NCBI GenBank assembly: GCA_902797895.1 | Contig: CADBUS010000009.1 | Coordinates: 1-12,864 of the forward strand | Reading direction: 5' to 3' | Source of the DNA: an uncultured Bacteroidia bacterium | GTDB taxonomy: Bacteria > Bacteroidota > Bacteroidia > Bacteroidales > UBA932 | Length of the DNA stretch: 12,864 nucleotides | Part shown: positions 5,672 through 12,864 of the stretch, in pieces | How the letters are laid out: the number at the start of each line of letters is the position of its first letter | How positions within the stretch are numbered: position 1 is the first letter of the stretch | Translations under genes and position numbers: made by a program | The notes under the pieces: model-generated | Told to the model about the DNA's origin: nothing | Seen by the model: the letters and a program-made list of their open reading frames with translations, nothing else | Database searches by the model: none

Positions 5672-6661
5672 ATGAACAAAAAAAGAGGCATATATTTTAT
5701 TCTGCTCTCAACAGCTGTTCTGCTGCTCTTTGTGGCAGATTTGTTGCTCGGCTCTGTAAGTTTCTCGGTCAGAGAGCTTTTTGCCACAGATATGGGCAGG
5801 AACATTCTTTTGGCCTTCCGTTTGCCAAAGGCATATACAGCTCTTATATCGGGTATTGCATTGGCTCTGTGCGGCTTGCAGATGCAGACTCTTTTCCGCA
5901 ATCCGCTGGCAGATCCATATATTCTTGGTGTGAGCAGTGGAGCCGGCCTGGGAGTGGCTCTCTACATTATGGGTATAACGGTTTGGGGAGTGGAGAGAAA
6001 CAATCTGCTGCAATCGCTTGGGAGTGCTGGAGCCGCCCTGCTTGGAGCTTTGGCGGTAACCCTGCTCATATTTTATGTCTCAAAAAGGGTAAAGGGAAAT
6101 CTTACTTTGCTGATTTTCGGCGTTATGATTGGTTATATAGCCTCCGCCGTTGTCAGCCTGCTCCAATATGCCTCCAACGCTCACGCCCTTAAAGCATACG
6201 TACTTTGGACTATGGGCTCCTTTGCCGCCCTTGATTCTATTCAACTGATAATACTAACAATTCTGATTGTGGCCGGTGCGGTAATGGCAGTGCTGAATAT
6301 CAAAGATTTGAACGCAATTCTCCCAGGCGAGGAGTATGCTCTCTCTTTGGGGTTGAATGTTAAGCATATACGCAATAAGATACTCCTCTCCACAACTCTG
6401 CTTGCAGGGGCGGTTACAGCCTTTTGCGGCCCGATAGGCTTTTTGGGAATTGCCGTTCCGCATATTGCTCGTTTCTGCTTTAAGGATGCTAATCACAGGG
6501 TTTTAGTTCCGGCTTCCGCTCTTTTGGGAGCTGCTGTAACCCTGCTTGCCGATACTCTTTCAGAACTCCCAGGCTCCGGCAGCATTATCCCAATCAATAC
6601 AATGGCAGCCCTGCTCGGCATTCCCGTAATAATTGCCATTCTCTTCAGACGCGGCTCTTAA
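5672..6661 (+). CDS. FecCD/BtuC-type ABC transporter permease
   Basis: This 329-residue inner-membrane protein has the many hydrophobic segments (about 9-10) of iron-siderophore, heme or cobalamin importers. Family landmarks are FRLPKAYTALISGIALALCG (49-68), FRNPLADPYILGVSSGAGLG (75-94), the ATPase-coupling loop GEEYALSLGLNV (219-230) and GPIGFLGIAVPHIAR (253-267). The length is normal. It would pass a metal chelate or corrinoid across the inner membrane together with an ATPase and a binding protein. Neither partner is next to it: upstream is the toxin-antitoxin module and downstream is tig. Substrate cannot be told from the sequence. It appears to have its own promoter. Confidence 0.92.
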   Translation: MNKKRGIYFILLSTAVLLLFVADLLLGSVSFSVRELFATDMGRNILLAFRLPKAYTALISGIALALCGLQMQTLFRNPLADPYILGVSSGAGLGVALYIMGITVWGVERNNLLQSLGSAGAALLGALAVTLLIFYVSKRVKGNLTLLIFGVMIGYIASAVVSLLQYASNAHALKAYVLWTMGSFAALDSIQLIILTILIVAGAVMAVLNIKDLNAILPGEEYALSLGLNVKHIRNKILLSTTLLAGAVTAFCGPIGFLGIAVPHIARFCFKDANHRVLVPASALLGAAVTLLADTLSELPGSGSIIPINTMAALLGIPVIIAILFRRGS

Positions 6662-6676
6662 AGTAAATAGCTAAAA

Positions 6677-6701
6677 GATTCCTCGCTCCGCTCAGAATGA
6701 C
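6677..6701 (+). repeat. Dispersed CGCTCCGCTCAGAATGAC repeat
   Basis: This 25-bp segment matches the core of the repeats at 3667-3697 and 3733-3763 with a few mismatches. It sits 16 nt after the permease stop and before the tig promoter box, again between transcription units. Confidence 0.6.
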
Positions 6702-6721
6702 GGCAAAGTATATATTTTTTG

Positions 6722-6729
6722 TATATTTG
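6722..6729 (+). promoter_or_regulatory. Likely -7 box of the tig-clpP-clpX operon
   Basis: TATATTTG matches TAnnTTTG exactly and lies 73 nt before the tig start. No clear TTTG is present 19-21 nt upstream. The leader of about 65 nt has no riboswitch I recognise. Confidence 0.5.
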
Positions 6730-6802
6730 CAGCCCATCGGAAGGGGGTAGTTTTATTGTGATAGCCGCTCTTCCAAAATAATCAGAAAATAACAGTAAAA
6801 AT

Positions 6803-8224
6803 ATGAAGATTACAAAGAAAGAAACAGAGGCACTCACCTACCTTTTAACAGTTGAGATAGAGAGAGCCGAGGCAAATGAAAAGAAGGATAAGCAGCTAAA
6901 GGAATACCGTAAAAAGGCTGAACTCAGAGGGTTCCGCAAGGGTATGGCTCCAATGGGGCTGATAGAGAAAATGTATGGCCCTGCTGCACTGAACGATGCA
7001 GTGAACTCCCTTATTTCAGATGGTATAAACAACTATATAAACGAGCAGAAATTAGATTTGATTGGGGAGCCAATCCCAGCGGATGAATTGCAGAAAGAGT
7101 TTGATATAGAGAAAGATACTAAGTTTGAGTTTGTGTATGAAATGGGTTTGCGCCCTGCGGTTGATGTGGTATTTGACAAAAAAGACAAGGTTATAAACTA
7201 CGATATAAAAGTTACTCCAGATGCTTTGGAGCAATATAAAAGCGATATGCTCCGTCAATTTGGCAACCTGGAGGATGTTGCAAAGTCTGGAGATGAGGAT
7301 TTCCTTATAGTGGATTTGGAGCAGGGAGAAAAGAGAGTAGAGAAGGCTTATATCACTCTCAAGGGTATGGATGCCAAGATAAAGAAGCAGTTCCTGGGCA
7401 AAAAGGTTGGAGACAGCTTTGATGTTGATACGGTTAAGGCTTTCCCTAACGATGCAGACAGAGCCTCTCTGCTTAGAATAAAGAAAGATGAGTTTGACGC
7501 CTCTAATCCTATCTATAAACTTACCGTTAAGGAGGTTAAGAGCTTTGTGCCTGCAAAGGAGAGCCAGGAGCTTTATGACAGAATGTTTGGCAAGGATAAG
7601 GTTAAGGATTCTGCCGGTTTTGAGAAGGCTTTGGAGGAGAGACTCAAGGCAGACTACGCAACCCAGAGCGATTTCCGCCTGCGCAGAGATATTATAGACT
7701 ATGCTGTAAAGAAGGCCGGGCTCGCCTTGCCTGAGAATTTCCTCAAAAAATGGCTCTTTAGGGTTAATGAGGAGAAATTTACTATGGAGCAGATTGAGAG
7801 GGAGTTCCCACTCTTTTTGCAGGATTTCCGTTGGCAGCTGATTACCAAAAAGATATTTGATGATCAGAAGATGAAGATTACAAAGGAGGATATGCTCAAT
7901 GTAGCCAAGGAGATGACTGCAACTCAGTTTGCAATGTATGGAATGGGCTCTCTGCCTGAGGATATGCTAAAGCAATATGCAGAGCAGATGCTTTCAGACC
8001 AGAAGCAGGTTAGCCGCGTATTTGAAAAGTGCGAGGAGAACAAAGTTTTGGCCCATCTGAAAGAGGCTATTACCATAGATAACAAGTCTATAACTCAGGA
8101 TGAATTGGCCAAGATAAACGAGAAGGCTGCAAAAGCGGCTGATAAAGAGGCAGCCAAAGCAGAAAAGAGTGCTAAAACAGAGAAAAAGAGTACGGCTAAA
8201 AAGGCTACAAAAAAGAGTGAATAA
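6803..8224 (+). CDS. tig: Trigger factor
   Basis: The 473-residue ribosome-associated chaperone and peptidyl-prolyl isomerase meets nascent chains at the exit tunnel. The N-terminal ribosome-docking signature GFRKGMAP is at 43-50. The middle is a diverged FKBP-like domain (about 150-240), and the helical C-terminal chaperone domain runs to about 435. The last 35-40 residues form a Lys/Ala/Glu-rich tail (EAAKAEKSAKTEKKSTAKKA), a low-complexity extension I associate with Bacteroidota trigger factors. Sequence identity with E. coli looks low, but order and length fit. The clpP start follows 9 nt after the stop, so the three genes tig, clpP and clpX very likely form one transcript. Confidence 0.93.
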   Translation: MKITKKETEALTYLLTVEIERAEANEKKDKQLKEYRKKAELRGFRKGMAPMGLIEKMYGPAALNDAVNSLISDGINNYINEQKLDLIGEPIPADELQKEFDIEKDTKFEFVYEMGLRPAVDVVFDKKDKVINYDIKVTPDALEQYKSDMLRQFGNLEDVAKSGDEDFLIVDLEQGEKRVEKAYITLKGMDAKIKKQFLGKKVGDSFDVDTVKAFPNDADRASLLRIKKDEFDASNPIYKLTVKEVKSFVPAKESQELYDRMFGKDKVKDSAGFEKALEERLKADYATQSDFRLRRDIIDYAVKKAGLALPENFLKKWLFRVNEEKFTMEQIEREFPLFLQDFRWQLITKKIFDDQKMKITKEDMLNVAKEMTATQFAMYGMGSLPEDMLKQYAEQMLSDQKQVSRVFEKCEENKVLAHLKEAITIDNKSITQDELAKINEKAAKAADKEAAKAEKSAKTEKKSTAKKATKKSE

Positions 8225-8233
8225 GATAGGATT

Positions 8234-8917
8234 ATGAGAAGCGATTTTGAAAAATTTGTATCAGACAAAAAGAATCTCGGTTCTTTGAAGCTACACAAAT
8301 ATGCCTCTGTAACAGCGGCTTACATCAACCCTTCTATAATTGAGGAGAGGCGTATGAATGTTGCTGTAATGGATGTATTCTCCAGATTGATGATGGATAG
8401 AATCATATTTCTGGGTGTGCCTATCAACGATGATGTTGCAAACATAGTGCAGGCCCAGCTTCTCTATCTCGAATCTGTTGATCCGGAGGCAGACATTCAG
8501 CTTTACATAAACTCCCCGGGGGGGCACGTGTATGCCGGTTGGGGCATTTATGATACTATGAACTTGGTGCGCCCTCGCGTATGCACTATATGCACAGGAA
8601 TGGCAGCCTCTATGGCGGCTGTTCTGCTTGCTGCCGGTGCAAAGGGGAGCAGAAGCGCTCTGCCGCACTCCAGAGTAATGATACATCAGCCAATGGGTGG
8701 CGCATCTGGCCAAGCCTCTGATATTGAGATAGAGGCGAGGGAGATTCTGAAGGTAAGGAAGGAGCTGTATGAATCTTTAGCTCACAATACAGGCAAATCT
8801 TTGGAGCAGATAGAGAAAGATGCAGACAGAGATTACTGGATGACATCGTTGGAGGCCAAGGAGTATGGTATGATAGATGAGATACTAAAGCACGATAAGC
8901 CTCAGGATAAGAGATAG
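8234..8917 (+). CDS. clpP: ATP-dependent Clp protease proteolytic subunit
   Basis: The 227-residue serine protease subunit forms the double-ring chamber of ClpXP. The catalytic triad is visible: S126 in GMAASMAAVLL, H151 in SRVMIHQPMGG, and D200 in ADRDYWMT. The oxyanion region is YINSPGGHVYAG (91-102). The C-terminal LEAKEYGMIDEIL is typical. The first 30 residues probably include a propeptide removed on assembly. It lies 9 nt after tig and 8 nt before clpX. Confidence 0.97.
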   Translation: MRSDFEKFVSDKKNLGSLKLHKYASVTAAYINPSIIEERRMNVAVMDVFSRLMMDRIIFLGVPINDDVANIVQAQLLYLESVDPEADIQLYINSPGGHVYAGWGIYDTMNLVRPRVCTICTGMAASMAAVLLAAGAKGSRSALPHSRVMIHQPMGGASGQASDIEIEAREILKVRKELYESLAHNTGKSLEQIEKDADRDYWMTSLEAKEYGMIDEILKHDKPQDKR

Positions 8918-8925
8918 TTAGGCGA

Positions 8926-10206
8926 ATGGCAAAAGGTAAAGGAACGTTTGACGGAAAGAGCGGAGGCTTCTGCTGCATCTGCGGCAGGGAGGATTCCCAA
9001 GTCCCCTTTTTGGTGCAGGGTAGCAGGGGTGCAATATGCACAGATTGCGTAGAGCAGATATCGGCTCTTATGGAAGATGCCAAGGCTGTTACAAAAGGCA
9101 GCAGCAAAGAGAGCCTGCGCACCTCTCTAAAGGATGAGTTTAAGCTATTAACTCCCAAAGAGATACATAACTATCTCAACCAATATGTTATAGGGCAGGA
9201 TGAGGCTAAAAAGTTCCTCTCCGTAGCTGTATATAACCACTACAAAAGATTGCTCTTTAAGAGTTCAGAAGATTCCAAAGAGCTTGAACTGGAGAAATCC
9301 AATGTGCTGATGGTTGGCCCTACCGGCACAGGTAAAACTCTGCTTGCCAGGTCTATAGCAAAGATGCTCAAACTTCCGTTTGCTATTGTAGATGCAACGG
9401 TGCTAACAGAGGCAGGCTATGTTGGAGAGGATGTGGAGAGCATACTTACAAGGCTTCTTCAAGATGCAGACTACAATGTAGAAAAGGCGCAGATGGGCAT
9501 AGTCTTTATAGATGAGATAGATAAAGTTGCCCGCAAGAGCGATAATCCATCTATAACACGTGACGTATCGGGCGAGGGGGTACAACAGGCTATGCTTAAG
9601 ATACTTGAGGGCAATATAGTGAATGTGCCACCGCAGGGAGGGCGCAAACACCCTGAGCAGAAGATGATTGCAGTAGATACCTCAAACATTCTCTTTATTT
9701 GCGGAGGCGCCTTTGAGGGGATTGAGAAGAAGATTGCCCAGAGAATCAATACTCAGGTTGTGGGGTACGGAGTGCAGAGTCGCCTCGGCGATATAGATAC
9801 CAAAGATTTGCTGAAGTATATAGCTCCGCAGGATTTACGAGCCTACGGACTTATTCCTGAGCTTATTGGAAGGCTTCCTGTTATAACCTATCTCCATCCT
9901 TTGGATAGGGAGGCACTTCTGAATATCCTAACCAAGCCAAAAAATGCCCTTATAAAGCAGTACGAGTATATGTTCAAATTAGATGGAATAAAGCTCGTAT
10001 TGGAGGAGGGAGTATTGGACTTTATAGTGGATACTGCAATTAAGTATAACCTTGGGGCACGCGGTTTAAGGTCTATATGTGAGGCTATTATGGTAGATGC
10101 TATGTATGATGCGCCATCGAGAGAGCAAAAAGGGGAGTTCCGCCTTACATTGGATTATGCCAAAGAGAAGGTTGCAAAGCTCACAGGCAGTATGCTTCTG
10201 AAGTAG
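8926..10206 (+). CDS. clpX: Clp protease ATP-binding subunit ClpX
   Basis: This 426-residue AAA+ unfoldase feeds substrates to ClpP. The N-terminal zinc-binding domain has CX2C pairs C16/C19 and C38/C41. The AAA+ core has Walker A GPTGTGKT (131-138), pore loop GYVGE (164-168), Walker B IVFIDEID (192-199), the RKH substrate loop (240-242) and sensor II GARGLR (377-382). The ClpP-docking loop that reads IGF in E. coli appears here as VGY (279-281), in QVVGYGVQ. All ATPase residues are intact. It follows clpP by 8 nt. Confidence 0.97.
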   Translation: MAKGKGTFDGKSGGFCCICGREDSQVPFLVQGSRGAICTDCVEQISALMEDAKAVTKGSSKESLRTSLKDEFKLLTPKEIHNYLNQYVIGQDEAKKFLSVAVYNHYKRLLFKSSEDSKELELEKSNVLMVGPTGTGKTLLARSIAKMLKLPFAIVDATVLTEAGYVGEDVESILTRLLQDADYNVEKAQMGIVFIDEIDKVARKSDNPSITRDVSGEGVQQAMLKILEGNIVNVPPQGGRKHPEQKMIAVDTSNILFICGGAFEGIEKKIAQRINTQVVGYGVQSRLGDIDTKDLLKYIAPQDLRAYGLIPELIGRLPVITYLHPLDREALLNILTKPKNALIKQYEYMFKLDGIKLVLEEGVLDFIVDTAIKYNLGARGLRSICEAIMVDAMYDAPSREQKGEFRLTLDYAKEKVAKLTGSMLLK

Positions 10207-10242
10207 CCCAAACAGATTCTGAAACAAAAGCTATATATCGTT

Positions 10243-11082
10243 ATGGATTACGCTCAGCTATACTCACAGATTAAACTCAAAGGGAGTTTTTTATGCGTAG
10301 GTTTGGATACGGATATTGCAAAACTACCCCCTCATCTTATCAGCCAGGCTTTACAGAAAGGGGAGAGCAAAGAGAGTGCTATTTTTGAGTTCAATAGAGC
10401 GATTATAGATTCAACAGCCAAATATACAGTCTCTTACAAGCTCAATACAGCCTTTTATGAGGCTTCGGGCTGGCAGGGAATTTTGCAGTTGGAGAGAACA
10501 GCGCAGTACATAAAGGAGAACTATCCGGAGATATTTCTTATAGCAGATGCCAAGAGGGGAGATATTGGCAATACCGCTGCAGAGTATGCCAAGGCTTTCT
10601 TTGAGAAGATGCCTTTTGATGCGGTAACCCTCTCTCCTTATATGGGTGGCGATGCTGTTGCTCCTTTCTTAAAGTATGAGGGCAAGTGGGTTATAATTCT
10701 GGCCCTCACCTCAAATGCAACCGCGGAGGAGTTTGAGACCTTAAAGGTAGATGGGCAAATGCCACTTTATGAGGCAGTTATAAGAAAGGCCGATGAGTGG
10801 GGAGGAGGGCAAAACATTATGTTTGTGGTGGGAGCAACACGCCCTGAGCAACTTGCACAGATACGCCGAATAGCTCCGCAGAGTTTTTTCCTTGTTCCCG
10901 GAGTTGGAGCGCAAGGCGGTAAGGTTGAAGATGTTGCAAAAGCCGGTATGAATTCGCAATGTGGTCTGTTGGTAAACTCTTCCAGAGGAATCATTTATGC
11001 CGATTCTACTGAGCGTTTTGCCGAGGTGGCGGCTGAAAAGGCAGCAGAACTTGCAGCTCAAATGCGTCTTTTTTTAGGTTAG
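10243..11082 (+). CDS. pyrF: Orotidine 5'-phosphate decarboxylase (type 2)
   Basis: Converts OMP to UMP, the last step of de novo UMP synthesis, in the cytoplasm. The 279-residue length and the order of motifs fit the type-2 subfamily: SFLCVGLDTD (15-24), the catalytic DAKRGDIGNTAAEYA (102-116, with D102, K104 and D107), then VGATRPEQ, VPGVGAQGG and NSSRGIIYA. It starts 36 nt after clpX with no terminator or promoter box visible between, so it may be read from the clp operon. Its stop is 4 nt from the convergent transglycosylase stop, leaving no room for a terminator between the two genes. Confidence 0.96.
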   Translation: MDYAQLYSQIKLKGSFLCVGLDTDIAKLPPHLISQALQKGESKESAIFEFNRAIIDSTAKYTVSYKLNTAFYEASGWQGILQLERTAQYIKENYPEIFLIADAKRGDIGNTAAEYAKAFFEKMPFDAVTLSPYMGGDAVAPFLKYEGKWVIILALTSNATAEEFETLKVDGQMPLYEAVIRKADEWGGGQNIMFVVGATRPEQLAQIRRIAPQSFFLVPGVGAQGGKVEDVAKAGMNSQCGLLVNSSRGIIYADSTERFAEVAAEKAAELAAQMRLFLG

Positions 11083-11086
11083 GCGA

Positions 11087-12196
11087 TTAAGGATCTACTG
11101 CGCGTTTGTAAATGTCGTACTGCTCCAAAACTTTAGAGGCGTAGCCAAGCACCTGGTTCGCCCCCTTGAATGAACTGACCTTTACATCTGCCTTATTATA
11201 TCCCTTCTCCATAAGCGGTATAACAGAGGCCACATCTTCCCACACAAGAGGATTTTTCCCCTCTGCCACAGCCACTTTCTGGCATTGCTGTATGCGTCCT
11301 TCTCCTGCATTGTAGGCCGCAAGTGTAAAGAGTAAAACATTCTCATCATCCATTCCGCTGGCCTTAAACCTCTTCTGTACCTGCTTTATCATTCTGCACC
11401 CTGCAATAATATTCTGTTCAGGATCATACACGTCTTCCACTCCCATTGCATTTGCAGTAGATTGCAGCACCTGCATAAGTCCAATGGCTCCCATACTTGA
11501 AACAATTCCGGTATTGAAGCCGGATTCTTTGTAAATCAGTGCGCTTAGCAGCCTCCAGTCCCAACCTATTGAGGCGGCGTGCTTTTTTATAATATTGTCG
11601 TATGGCGATATTGAGTGCCTTGTGATGGGCATATTGTATGCCCTGCCGCTTGATGCGCGTTGCAGCCTGGCGTAGAGCTTTTTATACTCAGATGTGGGCT
11701 TAAAGTATTGGAGCCAGTAGTTTATGTTGGCGAGTATATTCTCTTCATCGTATCTTGTGGCGCAGCGGTAGCCGCTTTCAATCTCTATCGTAGAAGCAAG
11801 GTAGTCTCTGTACTCCGTTGGAATGGAGTCTGTTATGGAGTTGTAGATTATTATGTCAGTTCCCTTGTCTGTAAGAGCCTCCCACTCCTGCGGCAAATTT
11901 TTCTCAATGCTTATTACCGCTTGGCAGTGGTGCTCCTTTGCAAAGAGCTTTACAAGGTCTGTGGCAAATTTCAATGCCGCGTTACCTGTATTTAAGTTCT
12001 TATCTATAAGTATGGTGCAATTGAGAGTATCTCCGGTAAGGCTTTTGTATGCGAGCGGTTTTGTGCGGTGAGGAACCTCATCGGGAATAATACCTAAAGA
12101 TTTAATAAGGTAAAAGAGCAATAGGGCAGCAAACATTATTGCCGCAACTTTTACCCCCTTGGTGGTTAGAATCTTATGCCAAGCTCTTCTGCTCAC
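11087..12196 (-). CDS. Membrane-anchored lytic transglycosylase (MltF-like, SLT domain)
   Basis: Cleaves peptidoglycan glycan strands. I use the GTG at 12196, which overlaps the porin stop as GTGA and gives 369 residues; a GTG at 12214 in the same frame would give 375 and a 22-nt overlap. A basic N-terminus and one transmembrane segment (about residues 16-32) anchor the protein in the inner membrane. Residues about 55-170 resemble the solute-binding-like regulatory domain of MltF in weak form. The C-terminal SLT lysozyme-like domain has the catalytic Glu in YKESGFN (about residue 224), then MGAIGLMQV and LAAYNAGEGR. The protein has no lipobox. It is downstream of, and probably coupled to, the porin gene. 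Confidence 0.9.
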   Translation of the reverse strand: MSRRAWHKILTTKGVKVAAIMFAALLLFYLIKSLGIIPDEVPHRTKPLAYKSLTGDTLNCTILIDKNLNTGNAALKFATDLVKLFAKEHHCQAVISIEKNLPQEWEALTDKGTDIIIYNSITDSIPTEYRDYLASTIEIESGYRCATRYDEENILANINYWLQYFKPTSEYKKLYARLQRASSGRAYNMPITRHSISPYDNIIKKHAASIGWDWRLLSALIYKESGFNTGIVSSMGAIGLMQVLQSTANAMGVEDVYDPEQNIIAGCRMIKQVQKRFKASGMDDENVLLFTLAAYNAGEGRIQQCQKVAVAEGKNPLVWEDVASVIPLMEKGYNKADVKVSSFKGANQVLGYASKVLEQYDIYKRAVDP

Positions 12197-12864
12197 TTTA
12201 TATAGAATGGCCACCAGATACCGAATTTAAGGGCTCTCTGAGGGCGGATATAGCGATAGGTGGAGAAGTAACCATTCTTGGTCCAACCCTGCGTAACATT
12301 CTCAACCTTAACAAAAATAGAAGCTCTCTTCCATTGCATATTTACAAAAGCGTCTATGTATGGGCAGTTACCAATCTCCATTCTGTTCTGGGTGTGGAAC
12401 ATACCAAGCGCAGGCGAAAATGCCGGCGCATAGTAGAGAGTATTGTAGGTAAAATCTGCTCCCACCTGCATATTCAGCACATTTTTAACCACATAAAACT
12501 GCAGATAATATCTTAGGTTAAGCGCGAGTTTGGGCAATGGTATAACCTCTTGGTTAGAAGAGAGTTGGAATAGCACTCTGTTATCCAGATTGAGTACGCC
12601 GAGCCTTATTTTTTTACTCAGCGATGCGCTCATCACACTCATTGCAGTGCTGTTTTGCCGCGCCATTCCAAGCGAATCTATGTAGATATTGTTGCTTAGC
12701 AGCGAGTAGCCGAATGTGGCCTCCAAATTCCAGCGAGGTATGTTCAGGGCCGCCTCAATCCTTGTCTGTGAGCTTTTTGCAAAGTCGTTATCCCATATAT
12801 AATGGTTGGAGTAGTAGTTGTTGTAGAAATACGACGGCCTTCTGAGGCTTGAGTGGAATTTGGC
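12193..12864 (-). CDS. Putative porin, C-terminal part (runs off the window)
   Basis: An open frame of 223 codons runs from the right edge to a TGA at 12193-12195, with no start inside the window that I trust. It reads as alternating aromatic and polar beta strands, for example YYSNHYIWDND near the edge, then IPRWNLEATFGYSLLSNNIY and LRYYLQFYVVKNVLNMQVGA. This fits the last strands of the outer-membrane beta-barrel family annotated in Bacteroidota as putative porin (Porin_10). The end is IWWPFYIK rather than a terminal Phe. Substrate is unknown. The stop overlaps the start of the transglycosylase gene. Confidence 0.8.
   Translation of the reverse strand, partial: AKFHSSLRRPSYFYNNYYSNHYIWDNDFAKSSQTRIEAALNIPRWNLEATFGYSLLSNNIYIDSLGMARQNSTAMSVMSASLSKKIRLGVLNLDNRVLFQLSSNQEVIPLPKLALNLRYYLQFYVVKNVLNMQVGADFTYNTLYYAPAFSPALGMFHTQNRMEIGNCPYIDAFVNMQWKRASIFVKVENVTQGWTKNGYFSTYRYIRPQRALKFGIWWPFYIK

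Noticed and set aside
5566..5901. 111-residue minus-strand open frame
   Set aside because: It overlaps the permease gene and both promoters, with a composition typical of an antisense shadow and no family motif.
6730..6802. Riboswitch or leader attenuator before tig
   Set aside because: A short GGAAG/CTTCC pairing is possible but no known riboswitch core or terminator is visible.
8610..9158. 182-residue minus-strand open frame across the clpP/clpX junction
   Set aside because: It lies antisense to two strongly conserved genes and is Ser/Leu/Pro-rich, as expected for a shadow frame.

Overview
The window looks like chromosomal DNA from a Bacteroidota bacterium, most likely order Bacteroidales, of moderate to low GC. 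Four things point there: the radical-SAM/lipoprotein gene set known from Bacteroidales, a C-terminal piece of a Bacteroidota-type putative porin, a type-2 PyrF with bacteroidal motifs, and several promoters of the Bacteroidota form TTTG-N19..22-TAnnTTTG with A-rich start contexts instead of Shine-Dalgarno sites. Genus cannot be fixed from the sequence alone.

Layout. Positions 1-304 hold no convincing intact gene, only short open stretches that may be gene debris. A minus-strand tRNA-Leu(UAG) with encoded CCA follows (305-389), with its own promoter and intrinsic terminator. Next comes the most interesting block (509-3660, plus strand): a promoter box, an 8-bp tandem repeat that places an ATG in every copy, a radical SAM/SPASM enzyme, four tandem paralogous lipoproteins of about 150 residues, and a strong hairpin terminator. 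Known family annotation calls this the rSAM/lipoprotein system; its chemistry and function are, as far as I know, unassigned. A short spacer (3661-3847) carries small dispersed repeats.

On the minus strand, a two-gene AbiE-like toxin-antitoxin module (5569 to 4696) reads straight into tpiA (4672 to 3848) with only a 23-bp gap. Its promoter interlocks with a divergent promoter for a solitary FecCD-type ABC permease (5672-6661). A conserved housekeeping run follows on the plus strand: tig, clpP, clpX, pyrF. Trigger factor and the ClpXP protease are classic neighbours linking nascent-chain folding and protein degradation. pyrF serves pyrimidine synthesis and has probably joined the run by proximity.

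The right end is a minus-strand pair: a putative porin that runs off the window, then a membrane-anchored lytic transglycosylase whose likely start overlaps the porin stop as GTGA. Both are envelope proteins.

The two observations I would follow first are (1) the octamer repeat that builds a staircase of ATG-AAA-CTA-TGA mini-ORFs leading into the radical SAM start codon, and (2) the lipoprotein set itself, in which the only shared cysteine is the lipidated one, so any modification must fall on other residues.
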